Source of the DNA: Capsicum annuum | Taxonomy: Eukaryota > Streptophyta > Magnoliopsida > Solanales > Solanaceae | Assembly: GCF_002878395.1 (NCBI RefSeq) | Contig: NW_025841853.1 | Span: 62,001-126,000 of the forward strand | DNA length: 64,000 nucleotides | Direction of reading: 5' to 3' | Shown: piece by piece, positions 11,756 through 22,851 of the stretch | Position numbering within the stretch: position 1 is the stretch's first letter | Layout: each line of letters opens with the position of its first letter | Notes under the pieces: model-generated | Told to the model about the DNA's origin: nothing | Database searches by the model: none | Seen by the model: the letters and a program-made list of their open reading frames with translations, nothing else | Translations under genes and position numbers: made by a program

Positions 11756-12900
11756 AATTGCTTTATAAGAGAGACTGTTTTGGTCACCAATGCTCTGAAA
11801 AGGGACTACAACTACTGGGTCACCTACGCACTTCTTGAGAAAGGATACATGGAAGACTGGATAAACTGAGGCTAAATCCAAAGGTAATTCAAGCTCATAA
11901 GCTACCTTGCCTAAACTACTGAGAATCCTGAAGGGGCAGACATAGTGGAGACTGAGTCTCCCTTTCTTGCCGAACCTCTTCACTCCCTTAATGGGAGAGT
12001 TCTTGAGATAGACATAGTCATCGACCTCAAACTTGAGATCTTTTCTACGAACATCAGCATAAGACTTCTGTTGGCTCTTAGCTGCCTACAGTTACACTTT
12101 AATCTACTAAAATTTCTCTAAGGCGTCAAAAACCAAGTTAGGACATATAACTAAGGCCTTACTAACTTCAAACCAACCAATTACAGATCTATACCTCCTT
12201 CTATAGAGAGCTTCGAATGAAGCCATTTCAATACAGTAATGATAGTTATTGTTGTATGCAAACTTAAACAAAGGCAAGTGCTCATCCCAACTTCCTTAGA
12301 AATCAACTGTACACGCCCTTAGCATATCATCAAGAGTCTGAATGCTCCTTTCTGCTGGACTATCTGTCTGAGGATGAAAGGTTGTACTGAGATGGACTTG
12401 GGTACCAAGACCTTTTTGGAACACTCTCCAGAAGTGAGAGGTGAACTGGGTATATCTGTCTGAAATAATAGATAATGGAACACAATGTAATCTGACCAAC
12501 TCCCTGATATAGCATTTGGCATAATCCTCGGCTGAATAAGAGGTATGAATTAGAAGGAAATGAGCCAACTTGGTCATCCTATCTACAATAACCCAAACTG
12601 AATCATGCTATTGACTAGTTCGACGCACACCCATCGTAAAGTCCATGTTCACTTCTTCCCACTTCTAAGTAAGAATAGTAAACTCCTGCATGGGTCCACT
12701 AGGCTTCTGATGCTCCATCATAACTTGTTGACACATAGAGCACTTAGCCACAAACTCTGCAATATCTCTCTTCATCCTACTCCACTAATAGATTTCGCGT
12801 ACGTCATGGTACATCTTGGTATCCCCTGGATGAATAGAGTATGGCATACTATGTGCTTCTGAAATAATTCACTGCTTTAAGCCATCTACACCGGGAACAC
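11732..12900 (-). pseudogene. Element B integrase
   Basis: Read right to left, a zinc-binding domain (His pair in EAHSMPYSIHPG, Cys pair in KCSMCQQ) is followed by the catalytic core. The DD35E residues are all present: Asp near 12642, Asp at 12458-12460 (SDRYTQFTS) and Glu at 12350-12352, 36 codons after the second Asp. The C-terminal part is the open frame 11732-11983 (GKKGRLS, YELELPLDLASVYPVFHVS). Stops break it near 12290 and between the zinc finger and the core. The enzyme would join element cDNA to chromosomal DNA. Confidence 0.85.
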
Positions 12901-13735
12901 ACAGACGACCCTGACAATGAAGAACCCTATCTCCCCTTTGGGAGAATACCTCTACTCTCTGATTTTGAACTAACTCTAGTAGCTTGACAAGGCTAGGATC
13001 CCTGTCTTACTTTTCTTTTACCTTGGAAACTAGTGATGACTCTGAACTACTCTGATCACATACACCACCCTCTAAAGAATCGACTAAGTGAACACCTAGT
13101 CTAGCAAGCTATTGGATTTCTTGAGCTATCTTATTTTTTCTATCCTTAATTTGAGATACACTACCCATGGAGAGTGTACTGAGATCGTCGGCCACAATGT
13201 TGTCCTTGCCTGGATGGTAAAGGATACCTATGTTATAGTCTTTACAAAGCTCTAACCAGATTCTTTGATGAACATTGAGATCTTTCTGAGAAAAGACATA
13301 CTGGAGACTCTTATGATCTGTGAAGACATCTACATGAACTCCGTATAAATGCCTCTAATTCTGCAGGGCAAATACTATTGCTGCTAACTCAAGATCATGA
13401 GTAGGATAATTCTTCTCATGAGGCTCTAACTATCTGGAGGCGTAGGCTATGACCTTACCATGCTACATGAGGACACAACCAAGACCCAATATGGATCATC
13501 ACAATAGACTAAGAAACTGTCTGAACCATCTAAAATAGCTAGAACTGGGGCTGAGGTGAGTTGAGTCTTCAACTCCTGAAAACTCTTCTCACAAGAATCT
13601 AACCACTGAAACTTGACCTTCTTCTGAGTCACTCTAGACATAGGGGATGCAATAAAAGAAAATCCCTCAAAAATCTGTCTATAATAGCCAGCCAATCCCA
13701 ATAAACTCCTGATATTTGATGGAGAGACAGGGCGA
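12901..13735 (-). pseudogene. Element B RNase H region
   Basis: Begins with LLGLAGYYRQIFEGFSFIAS (about 13640-13720), continues [19 protein letters not shown] and SAPVLAI, and farther on reads [16 protein letters not shown] and VFTDHKSLQYVFSQKDLN. These are the RT connection and RNase H domains of Ty3/gypsy pol. Frameshifts and a stop lie near 13445. RNase H removes RNA from the RNA/DNA hybrid. Confidence 0.8.
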
Positions 13736-14390
13736 GGCCAGTTTCTTACCGCTTCGATCTCCTGAGGATATACTCTAATTCCATCACCAAAAACAATATG
13801 GCCAAGGAATTCTATTGATCTTAACCAAAACTTGCACTTACTGAATTTGGCAAATAGCTGATGATCTCTGAGAGTCTAAAGAACAATTCTGAGATGGTCT
13901 GAATGATCACGCTCAGTTTGGAAATAGACCAGAATATCATCTATGAAGACTACTAAAAACACGTCCAAGTACTGCTTAAACACCCAATTCATCAAGTCCA
14001 TAAAAGCGGATGGGAAATTTGTACGACCAAAGGACATAACTAAAAACTCGAGGTGACCATACCGAGTATAAAAAACTCTCTTCAGGATGTCACATTCTCT
14101 AACTCTGAGATGATGGTAGCATGATCTGAGGTCTATCTTGGAGACATAAATAGCATCCTGTAGTTGGTGAAACAAGTCATCTATTCTAGGAAGAGGATAC
14201 TTTTTCTTGACAGTAACTTTGTTGAGCTGACGGTAATCAATACATATCCTAAAAGAACTGTGTTTCTTTCGAACGAATAAGACTATTTCACCCCATAGGG
14301 ATACACTAGGCCTGACGAATCTCTTATCTAAGAGATCCTTCAACTGATGTTTCAGTTCCTTGAGTTCTGCTGGGCCATTATGTAAGGCAG
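13736..14390 (-). pseudogene. Element B reverse transcriptase
   Basis: The 155-codon open frame 13876-14343 covers the palm blocks: [18 protein letters not shown] at the start, then [32 protein letters not shown] and the catalytic box FIDDILVYF with its two Asp codons within 13936-13947. The frame then shifts and continues [19 protein letters not shown]. The catalytic Asp residues are intact, although the gene as a whole is broken. Confidence 0.88.
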
Positions 14391-15012
14391 AATAGAAATA
14401 AGATGAGTATCTGGAATAAGGTCAATGCCGAATTCTATTTCTCTTTTGGGAGTAATGCCTGGAAGATCTTCGAGAAAAATGTTTGAATAGTTATTTACAA
14501 CTAGGACTAATTCAAAAGTAGTAGATTCAGAACTAGAATCTTTAACATGCACGAGATGATACACACACCAATTAGGAATCATTTTCCTTGCCCGAAGGTA
14601 GGAAATAAGCTGACCCCTGAAAGATGAAATACTACCCTTCCACTCAAGGATGGGCTTATTTAGCAACTAAAACTGAACTACACTAGTTTTGCAGTCGATT
14701 GTGGCATAGCTCGAATAAAGCCAATCTATGATGAGAATGACATCAAAATCAGTCATCTCTAACTCAACTAAATCTGCTAACGTGACTTTTTGAAATATCA
14801 TAATCGGGTAGTTCCTGTACACCCATCAAGCTATTATGGTTTTACCCAGTAGGATAAAGACTGAAAAGGGCTACACTAAAATTTTGGGACTGATTTTGAA
14901 ATTGCCTTCTATATAAGTAGTAAAAAAAGACAAGGATGCACCTGCATCTAGCAAAGTGCAAATATGAAAATGGAAAATCTGTAACGTACCAGTAATGATA
15001 TCAAGAGAATTT
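14391..15012 (-). pseudogene. Element B retropepsin and protease-RT linker
   Basis: The active-site motif is LLDAGAS (Asp codon 14946-14948), a variant of the more usual D-S-G/D-P-G. Downstream, LADLVELEMTDFDVIL and DWLYSSYATIDC match the family flap and C-terminal region. The linker frame 14352-14666 ends with [20 protein letters not shown], the conserved stretch just before RT. At least one stop interrupts the region. Confidence 0.78.
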
Positions 15013-16022
15013 TTTAGATCCTGTCGGATCTATAACGCATAAAGTCTATTTGGGTGTTACCTGCTAGTAGCACTTGAAGCGGAACTCTGCTGATTTTACT
15101 GACGTTGTAGACCTGACTCCAGACACTCTCTAATCCTGTGGCCTGGCTTGCCACAACCGAAGCAAACATCGCTACCATCTCTATAGGTACCCTTGTGGTT
15201 CTTACCATAAGTCTGACACAGGAGATTAGTTCATGCACTGCTGACACTTTCCTAAGACTTAGAGCCTAATGCTCGATATCTTTTGCCATCTCTAAATTTT
15301 GACACGGGGAACTGGTAGAGGAAGGATCTGGAATTGTTGGCTTAAGACGAAACTGTGAACGGTTTCCTTCTTCTAATTTTGGTTTAGCAAAATTGAAACT
15401 ACCTGACCTTGACCACGCTATCATTCACCCATGACACAAACTTGCTCATCTTAGCCTTGTTGTCTACTGCCACACGAGGGGCATATCTGGCTAGATGAGT
15501 AAATCTGAGAGAATACTCCTTAACCATTATATTTCCTTGCCTGAGGTTGATGAACTCTAGAACTTTTGCCTCCCTCAGCATCTGGGGAAAGAATCTGTCT
15601 AAGAAAGTCTTATCAAATTCCTCCTAATCTATAGGACCTGCATTCTCTAACCTCTCGGACTTCCACTATTTGTACCAAGTGTGAGTAACATCCTATAACT
15701 TCTATGTGGCTAACTCGACACTTTGATTAGAACTAACTCCAATGATGTCTATGACCTTCTGGACTTGGTCAATGAATTCTTGAGGGTTTTCAGCAGACTT
15801 AGACCCAAAGAATGATGGAGGGTTCATTCAGGTAAAGTCCCAAATCCTAGCTGCGGTTAATTTAGCCACTGGATTCATTGGAATAACTAATGGCCATTTA
15901 TTTTGGGTAGCCACAGACTGAGCAAGTGTGGTGAATGTGGCCCTAAACTCCATATGAGAAATATGTTCTCCCAAAGGATCTTCGGGCTGAGGAGCTGGCT
16001 GGTTTTTTCTCTTTGGAGGCAT
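15013..16022 (-). pseudogene. Element B gag with intact CCHC zinc knuckle
   Basis: Starts at the ATG at 16022 (MPPKRKNQPAPQPEDPLGE). The capsid-like part includes FDKTFLDRFFPQ, LREAKVLEFINLRQGNIMV and FTHLARYAP. A complete CX2CX4HX4C knuckle, CFGCGKPGHRIREC, is encoded by 15123-15164. Several stops and at least one frameshift split it into pieces. Gag packages the RNA. Confidence 0.82.
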
Positions 16023-16223
16023 ATTCTGAACTAAAAGAAGAACGGATTAGATTGAGAGTTTAACTTGAGATTATGCTCACTAGCATGATATAAATACCAA
16101 AAGAAAGGAAAATGTTCCTAAAACATCTTATATCCTCTTGCACAAAATTGTGATGCGCAATACACCCATGTATAAGACTCTACTAGATGTCACTTTTAGA
16201 CTTCCTAGGGCTCTATTAAACCT

Positions 16224-16240
16224 TCAGCTCGGATACTAAG
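16224..16240 (-). other. Element B primer-binding site
   Basis: On the minus strand CTTAGTATCCGAGCTGA follows the LTR end by four A residues. It resembles the initiator tRNA-Met type site TTGGTATCAGAGC with a few changes. Element C has the same A4 spacer. Confidence 0.65.
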
Positions 16241-16244
16241 TTTT

Positions 16245-18893
16245 TAATACCCCAATTATCTGAATCGGAACACCACACGGTGGTTATAGCCTCGAAGGAC
16301 CACAATCTAATCCATGATTGATATATATACTTGTATATTGCAATATATGATGTAATAATGCAGAACACATGAATAATAGGCCATAAGGTTCAACTGTATA
16401 GAATATCTGAGAAATCATAACATCCATATGCGGTAACGAACACCCTAAACAACTGAAATTTGAATCAAATCTGAACTAAATCTTAAGGCCGCTATATATT
16501 GTCTGAGTAAGCAGTTGAAGGAACATGTCTCCAACTAACTCCATCTAGTAAAACTGAATAGAAATAATAAATGAAATAAATAATATCATCCTTTAAAGGA
16601 TGAGGAATCACTACAACTCTGCATTAGAACACTACTGCTATTGCTGATCTGGAGCTCGTATCTATGAACCTATGGTGTAATGTGAAAGAAAGCTCCATAG
16701 AGTAAATACGTTAGTACAACTGGAAGTACTAAGTATATGAGTGAGGTAGGCTAAAGAAAAAAGGGTTTACATGTATGAATGATTTTACTGCCTCACTAAT
16801 ATGAACGTAAGAGTGCAAACATACATACATAGTAATTGGAATCGTGAATATGTGATAATTAGATTTATACGCTAATACATGGTTTACTGATATCTAAGAT
16901 AAATAATACTGGAATGATTATAACATAGGTGGTTGTGTCTGATAGTCCTAAATCTGATGGAACTACCTGAGTTTTATATTGTAACTGGATTGATTGTATC
17001 TGATACTCCAGGAATACTAAAATTTAAAAAACTATCTGAGTTGTTCTGCTAAGACTAAGACAAAAACAGTGGGAGGTAGTTGTTTGACCAACACACACAA
17101 TAATGCATATAGGTAAGTTGGGGTCCAATCTCTACCCCGACTGGAAAGGTGTTAATAGCGCGCCACTAATAAGGACAGCTATGAGCTACCCTTACCTGGC
17201 AAGTGCTCAAAATGAGAATGGTGGGAACCCTAAACTGATAGATTAATCCGCCTTATCAACCCTAATCTTACAGGTTAAGATGTCTCAACCTATGCTAGGT
17301 ACATAGTTCTGGAACACAAGGATGATTACTAAGAATCACACCCAAAAATTGAAGGTGAGTTCCCATCCTTGGGTTCACTCGGTGCTAACTTTCACTCCCA
17401 TCTAAAGAGAGTGAGCATGATTTAATTGACGTTACATGGACTGAGTAACTGACTTCTGTTGACTGATAAAATAGTTCTACTATCGGAGAATTAACTGAGA
17501 TCATGAGATTTCTCAGGTTTCCTAAGTCACATGACCGACTGAGTTTTATAGATCATGGATTGACTCAGATTATCATGATAACATGACATGGATCTAGGCA
17601 CAAAACTATACTTTCTCGGGTACAAGTACCCCCAGGACTCAATGGAAGCAAATTGACACACATGACTGACTTGATAGTCAGAGTAGAGTCCACAATTAAC
17701 AATATCATAAGTAGGGCATTTCACACTAAACATAGTTCTCAACATCTTATACATGGAAGGGAAATTCATAAAACATGTATATACTTGCATAGCTTCAATT
17801 TCATGGTCAATCCATATCACAACAACAACGCATATCACTCACATGGAATTCATGGGAAATTGTAAAGCATCGAGCACGAACTTGTTATTTAAGCACTATT
17901 AAATTATCGGAAATGAATTATATCATCCTAGGCATACTATTAAACACTTTGCATGCTTTTTTTAGCTTATGTTTGTTCATGAATTTTACCATATTAAGGC
18001 ATATAAATATCAAGGGTTTCAACTAACAAACACATATACTTTATGAAAACACCTTTAGGTATCATCTTGAATCTTCAACAATAATCATCAACATGCACAT
18101 GCTCATATCACAATAAAACAATCACAAACTAATATTTAAAACATGGTTCTTGAGCTCTATGAACGAAATGGATCTACAGATGAACACTACACATACCTGA
18201 CTCAAGTTTCTTGATGTTTTTGAACTTGACGGATTGGAAATCCTCTGAATTCTTAAGAAGATTGGGTCTTGTTCTTGGAGATTAAATTTAGAGAGAAACG
18301 TTAGTTTTTTGTTTGTGAAATAATAATGAGTAAAATGGCTGAATTCGGACACATCTAGGTATATATAGGGGAGTAGGAAGTGATAAAAATACCCCTATTA
18401 AAACCTTATGGAAAAGAACTAAATGTGGTATATGACGACCTGATTTATGATCCGACTGAGACCTGATCGTCCATCATTTTTACCATCATACGTGGACCAA
18501 AAATGGGGTTCACTAGATAAGAGTTGATGGCCCTGATGCGGGCAGTGAAAAATCTAACGATCTGTCAACTCGCCCGTCAATCTTTATCTAGAACGTGGCC
18601 CTACTTCCTTGGCTGTAATGGTCAAAGTAGCGATCTTTCACTTTTTTGGTGGTCCATCAACTTGGACGTTGCACCTGGGTGTTTTTGTTAGTTTTGAGTA
18701 AAACATCCATAACATTCTCGTCTGGCGTCGAATATGGACAAAATTGGTATCGTTAGAAAGTTAACTCAATTTCCCATGTAATTAAATGTAGAAATCTCAA
18801 AAATACCATGGGTCAAAAAATAGATTTGTATTTCAAAGCAAGTACTAGCATCCTTCAGGTGATTTCTAGCTAGGACTAAGCACGGGTATTAGA
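16245..18893 (-). repeat. Element B 5' LTR
   Basis: Aligns with 5657-6128 plus 9066-11252. It uses the same inner landmarks as the C LTRs in the opposite orientation. It drives the element transcript leftward. Confidence 0.9.
18360..18367 (-). promoter_or_regulatory. Probable TATA box of element B 5' LTR
   Basis: A minus-strand TATATATA followed by short GC-rich DNA, about 530 bases into the LTR. Its equivalent in the other LTR is a TATAGATA near 10725. Position and conservation suit a Pol II core promoter. Confidence 0.45.
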
Positions 18894-18898
18894 CTATG

Positions 18899-19600
18899 GT
18901 GTCGTGTTCTTTTTTGGGGTTTTTTCCTAGGGTGGTATGAATTATTCTTATAATATGGTCACTTAATAATCCTTCTTGAGTTAGGATGGTATTGTCTTGG
19001 GGCACATTATTATGGTTTGAAATAAAGAGTTTAGAAGTCCCTAAGTTGGGAATAATCGGGGTAACTCTAGAGTTAAAGTTTTTAAGAGTAAGGTGGTTTT
19101 TGCCTTGGGGATTGGTTAAGAAAGGGATAGGTGGTGAAAACCATCATGAAAGTTATAGTTGGTTCTAGATCTTTTGAAGGATAGGCCATACCGAGGGTAT
19201 ATAGGCGATAGGCTTGAATGTTGTCATTGTTAGATATACCAATACTTTTGTTGTGTACTTAAGAGGCATATTTTATAAATTGTTTTCATTACATAATGGT
19301 AGTATCATTTTGGGTTTTTAATTATGTGTTGGGTTTTTCATTAAAATGGTTGGTTATATGATGGAGCGGGGTAGTGTTATTTGATGGATGTAAGGAATAG
19401 AGTCCAGTGGCCTAAGTTGACTCCTTTTACTTTTGATAGGATTGAACATAAAATAGGTGTATATCTAGAATCAACATCTCATAGTGATGTATATTAGGGA
19501 AATTATAAGTTGAATTGAACTTGCTCTTTAGCATGGGTTCATTAATCAGGTATTCTATATTTTTGTGATGAGGTACGGTGTGGGTTGTTCCTTTAGGTGT
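18899..19600 (+). other. Element A internal DNA right of B: unreadable RNase H/integrase zone
   Basis: This is where the rest of RNase H and integrase should lie. Short DNA similarity to D (54080-54200) supports common origin, but no catalytic block of either enzyme can be read. No usable open frame. Confidence 0.4.
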
Positions 19601-19790
19601 TATTTGTATATCGAATTCTTTGTTATTTACGGAGGTCCTAATGAGCATATTAGATAAAAAAGTTCATCGGTTGCAAAAAAAAAATATTGCTTTGGTTAAT
19701 GCTCTATAGTGGAAACCAAAGTCTGAGTAAGCAATTTGGGATACAGAAGTGGACATAAAGTCCAAGTAACCATGTTTGTCCTTCATTTCA
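19600..19790 (+). pseudogene. Element A chromodomain remnant
   Basis: One frame reads EVLMSILDKKVHRLQKKNIALVNAL, then after a stop WKPKSE, a second stop and AIWDTEVDIKSK. This lines up with EEVPVEILDRQVRRLRNKEV...VKVLWR...ATWEAE.DM of Tekay-type integrase C-termini. Two stops break it. It fixes the element's lineage and its plus orientation. Confidence 0.65.
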
Positions 19791-20065
19791 GAAACTCATG
19801 TGTAAGATATGTGTTCTTTGACACTTCTTGGTTTTCTAAGATGGTTGAGGAAGGGAAGGGATTCTCTTTCATCTTTGTTTTCTATCTTAGTTAGAGGTTG
19901 GAATGAAGGTGTTGGGGGTATAAATTATGCTTGGGATATGTGGTGATCTTCTTATCATATTGAACATCTTTGACTTCTAATTTTGTTGGAGGAAAATTTG
20001 TGGGTGCTAATGTTTATCTCGTGCTTGTTCACTCTCTTACCTATCATTCTATGATAAATGACTCT

Positions 20066-20077
20066 AGTGGCGGAGTA
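20066..20077 (+). other. Element A polypurine tract (degraded)
   Basis: AGTGGCGGAGTA lies directly before the right LTR start. It is the expected place and is purine-rich, but has been altered by mutation. Confidence 0.45.
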
Positions 20078-22810
20078 TGAAACACTCCAAACGTTAGGAC
20101 TTGCTAAAATACATAAGTTTGGGATACTTTGAGAAAGGTATGGCTTAAGCGTACCAATTGTACCCTAAGATACAGTTTGGGAAGCCACTCTGATATACTA
20201 GGCAGCAGGTTTTGCTGGTATTGTTCCCAATGTACAACTCAACATTATACTAGTCATATGGTAGGATATTAGGTGTATGATGCAAAGTCGTATGGTGCTT
20301 ATTGGCTTGCCTAGTTGAATTTGACAAAGATACAGTTTGTGGATCGTATCCTAAGATACGATCTAGACCTAGGTGGTTATACAATTGTTTTTATAGTAGA
20401 CTATGGTAAGGTCTAGGGTACCACTCGTATCCTAGAGTATAGCTTAGGGGACTGGGTCATACCCTCATGGAACTTGGTTTTATCTTTTAAGTTGACATAG
20501 TGGGTACATTTTAAAACTCAAACCTTTATGTCCCCATATTTTATAACCCTTGGTGTCCTCTCATAACATACTTTCAAGAATATAAAAACTTTAATACTCT
20601 CTCAAACTTACTATTGGAGATCGGAAGCTAGGTTTTCTACAAATGTCCTTCAAAAAGCTCAGGAGTCTAGTTTTCTTTTCGAATCTTCTTTTATAAGGCA
20701 TGTACTCCTTCCCTCATTGTTATTTCCAACTAAAGGAATGTTTTAAAGTGTTTTAAACATTTATTATGAATTATGAATGGTGGTTTTCGAAATATATGTT
20801 GAGTGTTTTGATGCATATTGTTGAATGTTTGTATAAATATGTTTTTACTTATTTATTTAGTGATGGTTTGCACATGTGGGTGCTTGTTGGTTATAGTTTA
20901 ACAAATTGTTCTGGAGAAACCCTAAACATTATGGGTTATTATTGGATTTTGGTCTTGGTAATGTATGCCCTCAATATGTTTGATAAAATGCCTAAGAGAA
21001 TGGTTTTATTCTATTGTTGAACTTTCATTAGAACTATTGCAAGGTATGGTTTTGTAATGGAACCCTTAATGGATTCGGATATTTTAAATGGTTTGAATAT
21101 TATGAAGATTCAAAGGATTTAGAATGTTTTAAATTGGTATGAATAGTTTAAAATGATTAAATGGTAAAGCCTTGATAGCTATGAAATTGATTTGAATGAA
21201 AACCTGCGGGGAACATAGGTATCCCCCAAGTGATTGAACTGAGGAAATCAGTGTGAATGTTTAATCTCTATTGGTGTACAAGGGAATCTCCCAAGCAAAT
21301 CTTAATAATGGAATACTCTTCAGGGTCGTTTGGTTTGAAAATTGTTATCCCGGGATAACTAATACCGATATTAGTTATCTCGAGATTACCTGGGATAAAT
21401 TATCCCACCATGTATATGGGATAAGTTATCTTGGGACTAAGTTGAAAATGGTGGGATAAGTTATCTCGGGTTGGATTAATCCCTCCTGCCAAACAAAGGA
21501 AAATGTGTTCTTTTATTTTATTCCATACCAAACGACCTCTTTGGGTGTATTAGAATCCCCCAAGTAAGCTTAATAATGATGTATTTACGGGGTAAAAGGG
21601 AATCCCCTATGTAATTTTGATAAAGTATCCTATGGGGTACATGGGACTCCCCAAGATTTGCTAAAGACATTGCTTGAAAGCTATAGTCGGTATGATGATA
21701 CCACTTGTAATAGATTTGATTAATAATAAATGGAATAATGGTTTAGTTTAATGTTATAGGTTTAAATTGGGTAATAATGGTGGGGTATGATAGCTTGCCA
21801 TGATGGTGGTAGTCCAAGGGATGAACACAGAAACCTCATGTTTACTGATATAAGGGTTGGTCATAGCGACCATATGTGATACTATGAGGTAAATATTAAT
21901 CTTCTAAGTACATGTATATATGTATCATGGAGAGCGATGTGTACTTTGAAATATTCTACTCTCTTTATATCTCTGGTTCATGTGACTATATGCATTGGGG
22001 CCCGTTCAGGGGGTTACAATGGACCCATAGAGCCCGTGTATTATTTTATGATGGTTAAGTTATACATACCAAGGTTAATGGTTTTAATGGCATGCTAAAC
22101 TCAATTTCCTTTCCCTATATGATTTATATAATATATATATATATGTATATGTATATATGATTGTGAGTGCATATGGTTGGTTTGCTTGGTTTTAAAGGTA
22201 GGCATTATTTTATCCTTATATTGAGTACTTGCTAGCATCCACCCGGTAACCCATCTTCGAGCGGGTGTATCCCCATTTGATGTAGGAATCGGCCATACTC
22301 ATCCTCCTACTTATTCATCAGATTTGGGTATAGTCAATGTTGGATTGAAGTTATAAGCTTCTATAGATCATAAGGCTTCAATTTTATGTCATGCGTTACT
22401 TTACAAATATTGCTCTTTTATAGACTTTAGTTTTTGGCTATGGTCGGGGGCATGTCCCAGTTTATTACTCTTAGATTTTCTTTAGAGGCTTTGTATGGAA
22501 AACTGTGGACTTGGTTATGAATTGATCATGTTATATATATACACTAGTTATCATTTTTGTTTTGATTTATGGTTTTGGTATGGTCAGTGGTTTCGGTTAT
22601 TGGGTGAATTAATTTGGTTGGATTGACCTTGGATATATGCTTATCCCAAAGTAATTACATAGTAATTATGCTATCTTGTTATATGTTCAAAGTTCATCCA
22701 ACTCAAGGTACAGATCTGTTGGTTTGTTGGATTTGATAAGGGGACGGTCTCCGAACCATATTGGACTTAAGATTGTGCATTACGACAAGGCTTCAGTTTG
22801 GGTCGTATAA
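20078..22810 (+). repeat. Element A 3' LTR
   Basis: Aligns with 819-3084. It is longer because of the MITE at 21324-21536 and an extra stretch around 20230-20480. It shows TATA-like TTTTATAACCC near 20540, a minisatellite (21216-21656) and a TA-rich run (22124-22158). A TTATAAACATCTAGG stretch just past its end is faintly like a primer site, so I cannot exclude a tandem element junction. Confidence 0.78.
21324..21536. mobile_element. hAT-like MITE (213 bp)
   Basis: Terminal inverted repeat GGTCGTTTGGT at the left and its complement at the right. The flanks CTCTTCAG and CTCTTTGG match at 6 of 8 bases, which fits an 8-bp hAT target duplication. The inside is rich in GGGATAA/TTATCCC-type short inverted motifs and has no coding capacity. 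The left LTR of element A lacks it, so it arrived after A inserted. A PIF/Harbinger origin is less likely because no TAA/TTA duplication is seen. Confidence 0.8.
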
Positions 22811-22851
22811 GTTATAAACATCTAGGCCGTTTATTGCTTGGGTTTTATCTC

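Larger units (their letters stand above)
5657..18893 (-). mobile_element. Element B: Tekay/Del-like Ty3/gypsy retrotransposon, minus strand
   Basis: A complete structure: LTRs of about 2.65 kb, tRNA-Met-type primer site, gag, protease, RT, RNase H, integrase, chromodomain and purine tract, all on the minus strand. The flanks CAATG (5652-5656) and CTATG (18894-18898) form a 5-bp target duplication with one mismatch. The homologous stretch of element D is uninterrupted across this point, which supports the insertion. Without element F it is about 10.3 kb. Catalytic residues of RT and integrase are still present, but each gene has stops or frameshifts, so it is unlikely to be autonomous now. Confidence 0.93.
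819..22810 (+). mobile_element. Element A: decayed Tekay-like Ty3/gypsy retrotransposon, nested host of B
   Basis: Two long direct repeats (819-3084 and 20078-22810) bracket remnants in the order zinc knuckle, protease, start of RT, then (after B) a chromodomain. This is the order of chromoviral Ty3/gypsy elements. A degraded tRNA-Met-type primer site follows the left LTR and a purine tract precedes the right one. Flanks GATGT (814-818) and GTTAT (22811-22815) match at only 3 of 5 bases, so the target duplication is not convincing. Without B, F and the MITE the element is roughly 8.5 kb. It is a close relative of element D, with many stops throughout. Confidence 0.8.

Noticed and set aside
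22811..22851. A second element starting directly after A's right LTR (primer-site-like TTATAAACATCTAGG)
   Set aside because: The match to a primer site is weak and there are only 41 bases before G, so I kept it as flank.
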